Made by a program: the position numbers and the translations under genes. The notes beneath the pieces are model-generated. The model saw nothing but the letters and a program-made list of their open reading frames with translations, had not been told where the DNA came from and did no database searches. From NCBI GenBank assembly GCA_023427705.1, contig JAEZAL010000015.1:1-7646 (forward strand): a stretch of DNA of 7,646 nucleotides, given 5' to 3'. Source of the stretch: Bacillota bacterium. GTDB lineage: Bacteria; Bacillota; Clostridia; Clostridiales; Clostridiaceae. Positions 5,351-7,646 of the stretch are shown here, piece after piece (position 1 is the first letter of the stretch; every line of letters begins with the position of its first letter).

Positions 5351-5399
5351 TATTAATAGAATATAGTATTTTTAGAAAATATTTTTAGGTGGTGTAAAA

Positions 5400-6749
5400 G
5401 TGCATAGTAAATATAATGACCTATTTGATACCTTAGTAACTTCTTATTATAATGGAAATTTTGAAGAAACTCTTACAAATATTATGGTCTGTCATGAAAT
5501 TTCGCCTCAAGAAACCTTTAAAATTATTTGCTCACTTTGTGGTGTGTCTCTAGAGTTTAACAATAATTATGTTTATAACTTGAAAAAAGCTATTACTAAC
5601 TATGAAGTAAGTAAAAGATTTATCGAAAAGCTTGATAGCTGTAGCTTAAATTGCAAAACTAAATTAGATGAAAAGTATAAATGTCAAGCAAGCTGTCCTT
5701 TTAATGCAATTATATATAATGAAAATAAAAAATCTACTTCTATTGATTATAGTCTTTGTGTTGGATGTGGTTTATGCATAGACTCTTGTAAAGAAGGAAA
5801 AATCCTAGATAAAATAGATTTCATTCCTATTGTAGACTTAATTAAAAATAATAAAATGGTTGTTGCTGCTGTTGCGCCTGCAATTATGGGCCAATTTGGT
5901 GAAGATGTATCTTTAGATCAATTAAGAGAAGCTTTTGTAAGAATTGGATTTAGCGATATGGTTGAAGTTGCCTTTGCTGCAGATATGCTTACAATAAAAG
6001 AAGCTGTAGAATTCAATAAACATGTAAATGGACCTGATGATATAATGATAACTTCTTGTTGTTGTCCTATGTGGGTTGGAATGCTTAAAAGAGTATATAA
6101 AGAATTAGTTCCCGATTTATCTCCTTCTGTTTCTCCAATGATAGCCGCAGGAAGGGTTATAAAAAAATTAAATCCTGATGCTAAAGTAGTATTTGTAGGC
6201 CCTTGTATAGCTAAGAAGGCTGAAGCAAAAGAAAAAGATTTATCTAATGATATAGATTTTGTTTTAACATTCCAAGAATTAGATGATATATTTAAAACCC
6301 TAGGAATTAAACCTTCTGAATTAAAAGGAATTCCTACTAAAGATTATGCTTCTAGAGGTGGTAGATTATATGCTCGTACTGGTGGTGTTTCCATTGCAGT
6401 AGGTGAAGCTGTAGAAGAATTATATCCAGAGAAAGCAAAACTTTTTAAATCTGCAAAAGCTGAAGGTGTAAAAGAATGTAAAGAAATATTAAATAAAGCT
6501 TTAAGTGGTGATGTTAAAGCTAACTTTATAGAAGGAATGGGATGTATTGGGGGATGTGTTGGGGGCCCTAAAGCCCTACTATCTAAAGAAGAAGGGAAAA
6601 TCTCTGTTGATAATCTTGCTTATAATTCTCCAATTAAAATTGCTACACATAGTAGCACTATGGATGAAGTATTAGAAAAAATAAACATAACTTCTCTAAA
6701 GGACTTTGAAGATGATAGAAAAACTGAAATTTTTCATAGAGACTTTTAA
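5400..6749 (+). CDS. [FeFe] hydrogenase, HydA2/CpII-like (group B type)
   Basis: A 449-residue soluble [FeFe] hydrogenase, which interconverts H2 with protons and electrons, normally exchanging electrons with ferredoxin. Residues 1-78 contain no family I can name but have C31, C44 and C47. A two-cluster ferredoxin-like segment follows: C81, C85, C95, C99P, then C120-x2-C123-x2-C126-x3-C130. The H-cluster domain has its three motifs: TSCCCPMW (218-225), GPCIAKK (267-273) and EGMGCIGGCVGG (378-389). The four H-cluster Cys are therefore C222, C269, C382 and C386. The extra Cys in the first motif and the short two-cluster N-terminus match what I recall of C. pasteurianum hydrogenase II, an H2-uptake-biased enzyme, and C. 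acetobutylicum HydA2. The start is GTG at 5400, with AGGTGGTG five bases upstream and no usable Met before residue 29. Maturases HydEFG are not in the window. Class assignment by motif only. Confidence 0.92.
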   Translation: MHSKYNDLFDTLVTSYYNGNFEETLTNIMVCHEISPQETFKIICSLCGVSLEFNNNYVYNLKKAITNYEVSKRFIEKLDSCSLNCKTKLDEKYKCQASCPFNAIIYNENKKSTSIDYSLCVGCGLCIDSCKEGKILDKIDFIPIVDLIKNNKMVVAAVAPAIMGQFGEDVSLDQLREAFVRIGFSDMVEVAFAADMLTIKEAVEFNKHVNGPDDIMITSCCCPMWVGMLKRVYKELVPDLSPSVSPMIAAGRVIKKLNPDAKVVFVGPCIAKKAEAKEKDLSNDIDFVLTFQELDDIFKTLGIKPSELKGIPTKDYASRGGRLYARTGGVSIAVGEAVEELYPEKAKLFKSAKAEGVKECKEILNKALSGDVKANFIEGMGCIGGCVGGPKALLSKEEGKISVDNLAYNSPIKIATHSSTMDEVLEKINITSLKDFEDDRKTEIFHRDF

Positions 6750-6786
6750 AGAAAATAAATATCATATTATGCTCATTTTCTTTAAA
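6745..6786 (+). repeat. AT-rich inverted repeat at the hydrogenase stop codon
   Basis: TTTAAAGAAAAT (6745-6756) and its exact complement (6775-6786) flank an 18-base loop, with the stop codon inside the left arm. There is one G-C pair in twelve and no U tract, so it is a poor terminator; it might protect the mRNA 3' end. Confidence 0.4.
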
Positions 6787-6807
6787 ATACTCTTAATTAA
6801 GTAATTT

Positions 6808-6840
6808 AAAGTAGAAATTCAGTAGAATATCTACTTTTCT
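6808..6840 (+). terminator. Probable hydrogenase terminator
   Basis: Two alternative stems share the same 3' strand: AAAGTAGA (6808-6815) with TCTACTTT (6830-6837), or the compact AGTAGA (6821-6826) with TCTACT (6830-6835) and a 3-base loop, followed by TTTCT. The stems are short and AT-rich, so termination may be leaky. Confidence 0.45.
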
Positions 6841-6870
6841 ATTACTGTCATAAAAGTCTTAATTATCATA

Positions 6871-6879
6871 TGTTATACT
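6871..6879 (+). promoter_or_regulatory. Candidate extended -10 promoter for the glycosyltransferase gene
   Basis: TGTTATACT (6871-6879) is an extended -10 (TGn plus TATACT). No good -35 lies 16-18 bp upstream. Transcription would start near 6886, just ahead of the GGAGG at 6894. Confidence 0.4.
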
Positions 6880-6908
6880 GTAAAAATATTATTGGAGGAA
6901 ATTTTAAT

Positions 6909-7646
6909 TTGGATACCTTAAGTGTTTGTATTATAGCTAAAAATGAAGAGAACAACTTATTAAGATGCCTAGAGAGCATAAAAGGTATTGCAGATGAAGT
7001 AATATTAGTTGATACAGGCTCTGTTGATAAAACAATAAGTATTGCAGAAAAATATAATGCTAAAGTAATAGAATTTCCTTGGAAAAAAAATTTTAGCTCT
7101 GCAAGAAATAAAGCTTTAGAAATGGCAACTAAGGATTGGATCTTATGTCTTGATTGTGATGAAGCTCTAGATATCTCCCAAATTTACGAAATTAAGAGCT
7201 TATTAAAAAACTCTACAAATTTAGGATTTAGATTAAAACTAACTAATGTTATTAATAATAAATTATATGAAGGAAAACATATTTTGAGAATTATTAAAAA
7301 CAACTCTGGATTTTACTATTCTGGAAAGATTAATGAAAGACTTATGAATTCAATTTATGAAGACTCATATAATAATAAAATAATTAATTTAGAATATCTC
7401 GTATATAATTTTGGATTTGATTATAATAGAAAGACTTTAATTGAAAGATGTAATAGAAATATAGAAATTTATTTATCCTTTAATAAAGAAGAAATAGATT
7501 TTGTTTATTATTATAATATTGCAAATGAGTATTACCTTTTGAAGAAGTATAATACTGCAAATAACTATTATATTAAAGCCCTTAACTCAAATAATAATGT
7601 TTATATAAATAGCTATATAACACTTTTATTAGTTAAATCCTATTAC
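6909..7646 (+). CDS. Family 2 glycosyltransferase with TPR repeats, partial
   Basis: The frame opens with TTG at 6909 and stays open for 246 codons to the window edge. GGAGG at 6894-6898 lies ten bases upstream; no ATG fits, and the conserved N-terminus begins right after the TTG (LSVCIIAKNEENNLLRCLES). The GT2 GT-A fold is plain: nucleotide-binding VILVDTGSVDKT (31-42), FPWKKNFSSARNKAL (56-70) and the metal-binding DxD-type LDCDEAL (81-87). After about residue 197, YYNIANEYYLLKKYNTANNYYIKAL has the helical-pair pattern of a tetratricopeptide repeat. This GT2-TPR layout is common in clostridia, where members glycosylate cell-surface or secreted products such as flagellin, glycans or peptides. 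The acceptor and sugar are unknown. It follows the hydrogenase by 159 bp with its own putative promoter and is probably a separate unit. Missing C-terminus unknown. Confidence 0.88.
   Translation, partial: MDTLSVCIIAKNEENNLLRCLESIKGIADEVILVDTGSVDKTISIAEKYNAKVIEFPWKKNFSSARNKALEMATKDWILCLDCDEALDISQIYEIKSLLKNSTNLGFRLKLTNVINNKLYEGKHILRIIKNNSGFYYSGKINERLMNSIYEDSYNNKIINLEYLVYNFGFDYNRKTLIERCNRNIEIYLSFNKEEIDFVYYYNIANEYYLLKKYNTANNYYIKALNSNNNVYINSYITLLLVKSYY

Noticed and set aside
6745..6786. Main terminator of the hydrogenase gene
   Set aside because: It has an 18-base loop, a single G-C pair and no following U tract, so the hairpins at 6808-6840 are the better candidates.

Overview
The window is very AT-rich and has long AT-only intergenic runs, strong GGAGG-type ribosome binding sites and U-tailed hairpin terminators. 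Its gene content (a group-B-like [FeFe] hydrogenase, a Mn2+ riboswitch in front of mntP, a clostridial peptide deformylase-like paralogue) points to an anaerobic low-GC Firmicute, most likely Clostridium sensu stricto. I see no phage, transposon, CRISPR, tRNA or rRNA. Several initiation codons are not ATG (TTG for the AraC-type regulator and the glycosyltransferase, GTG for the hydrogenase).

Left part (1-1740). A leftward AEC-family transporter is cut by the window edge. Divergent from it, a rightward unit consists of a promoter, a yybP-ykoY (Mn2+-sensing) riboswitch with an 18-bp terminator hairpin, and mntP, a manganese exporter. The 3' strand of the aptamer's closing stem lies inside the 5' arm of the terminator, so the layout reads as a metal-induced transcriptional ON switch: excess Mn2+ stabilises the aptamer, blocks the terminator and turns on the pump.

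Middle part (1771-4257). Four genes run leftward, in transcription order: an AraC/GyrI-like-domain regulator, a GNAT acetyltransferase, a peptide deformylase-like protein with an altered catalytic motif, and an Imm-5-like 'putative immunity' protein. The first two are close-packed (about 35 bp apart) and probably co-transcribed. The last two are separated by 49 bp and probably form a second unit. Two perfect odd-length palindromes lie just upstream of the deformylase-like gene and look like operators.

Right part (4393-7646). A regulator with a CxxC...HxxxxH zinc-finger-like N-terminus, a LuxR-type helix-turn-helix and a DUF2087 C-terminus is transcribed leftward. It diverges from a rightward [FeFe] hydrogenase of the HydA2/CpII type. 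The 181-bp gap between them carries interlocking inverted repeats built on the half-site AACAAAAT, next to candidate promoters for both genes. The regulator is the obvious candidate to bind there. After a hairpin region, a TPR-containing family 2 glycosyltransferase starts and runs off the right edge.

The best leads are the regulator/hydrogenase divergon with its nested repeats, the motif-altered deformylase paralogue with twin palindromes and an Imm-like partner, and the unusual TSCCCPMW H-cluster motif.
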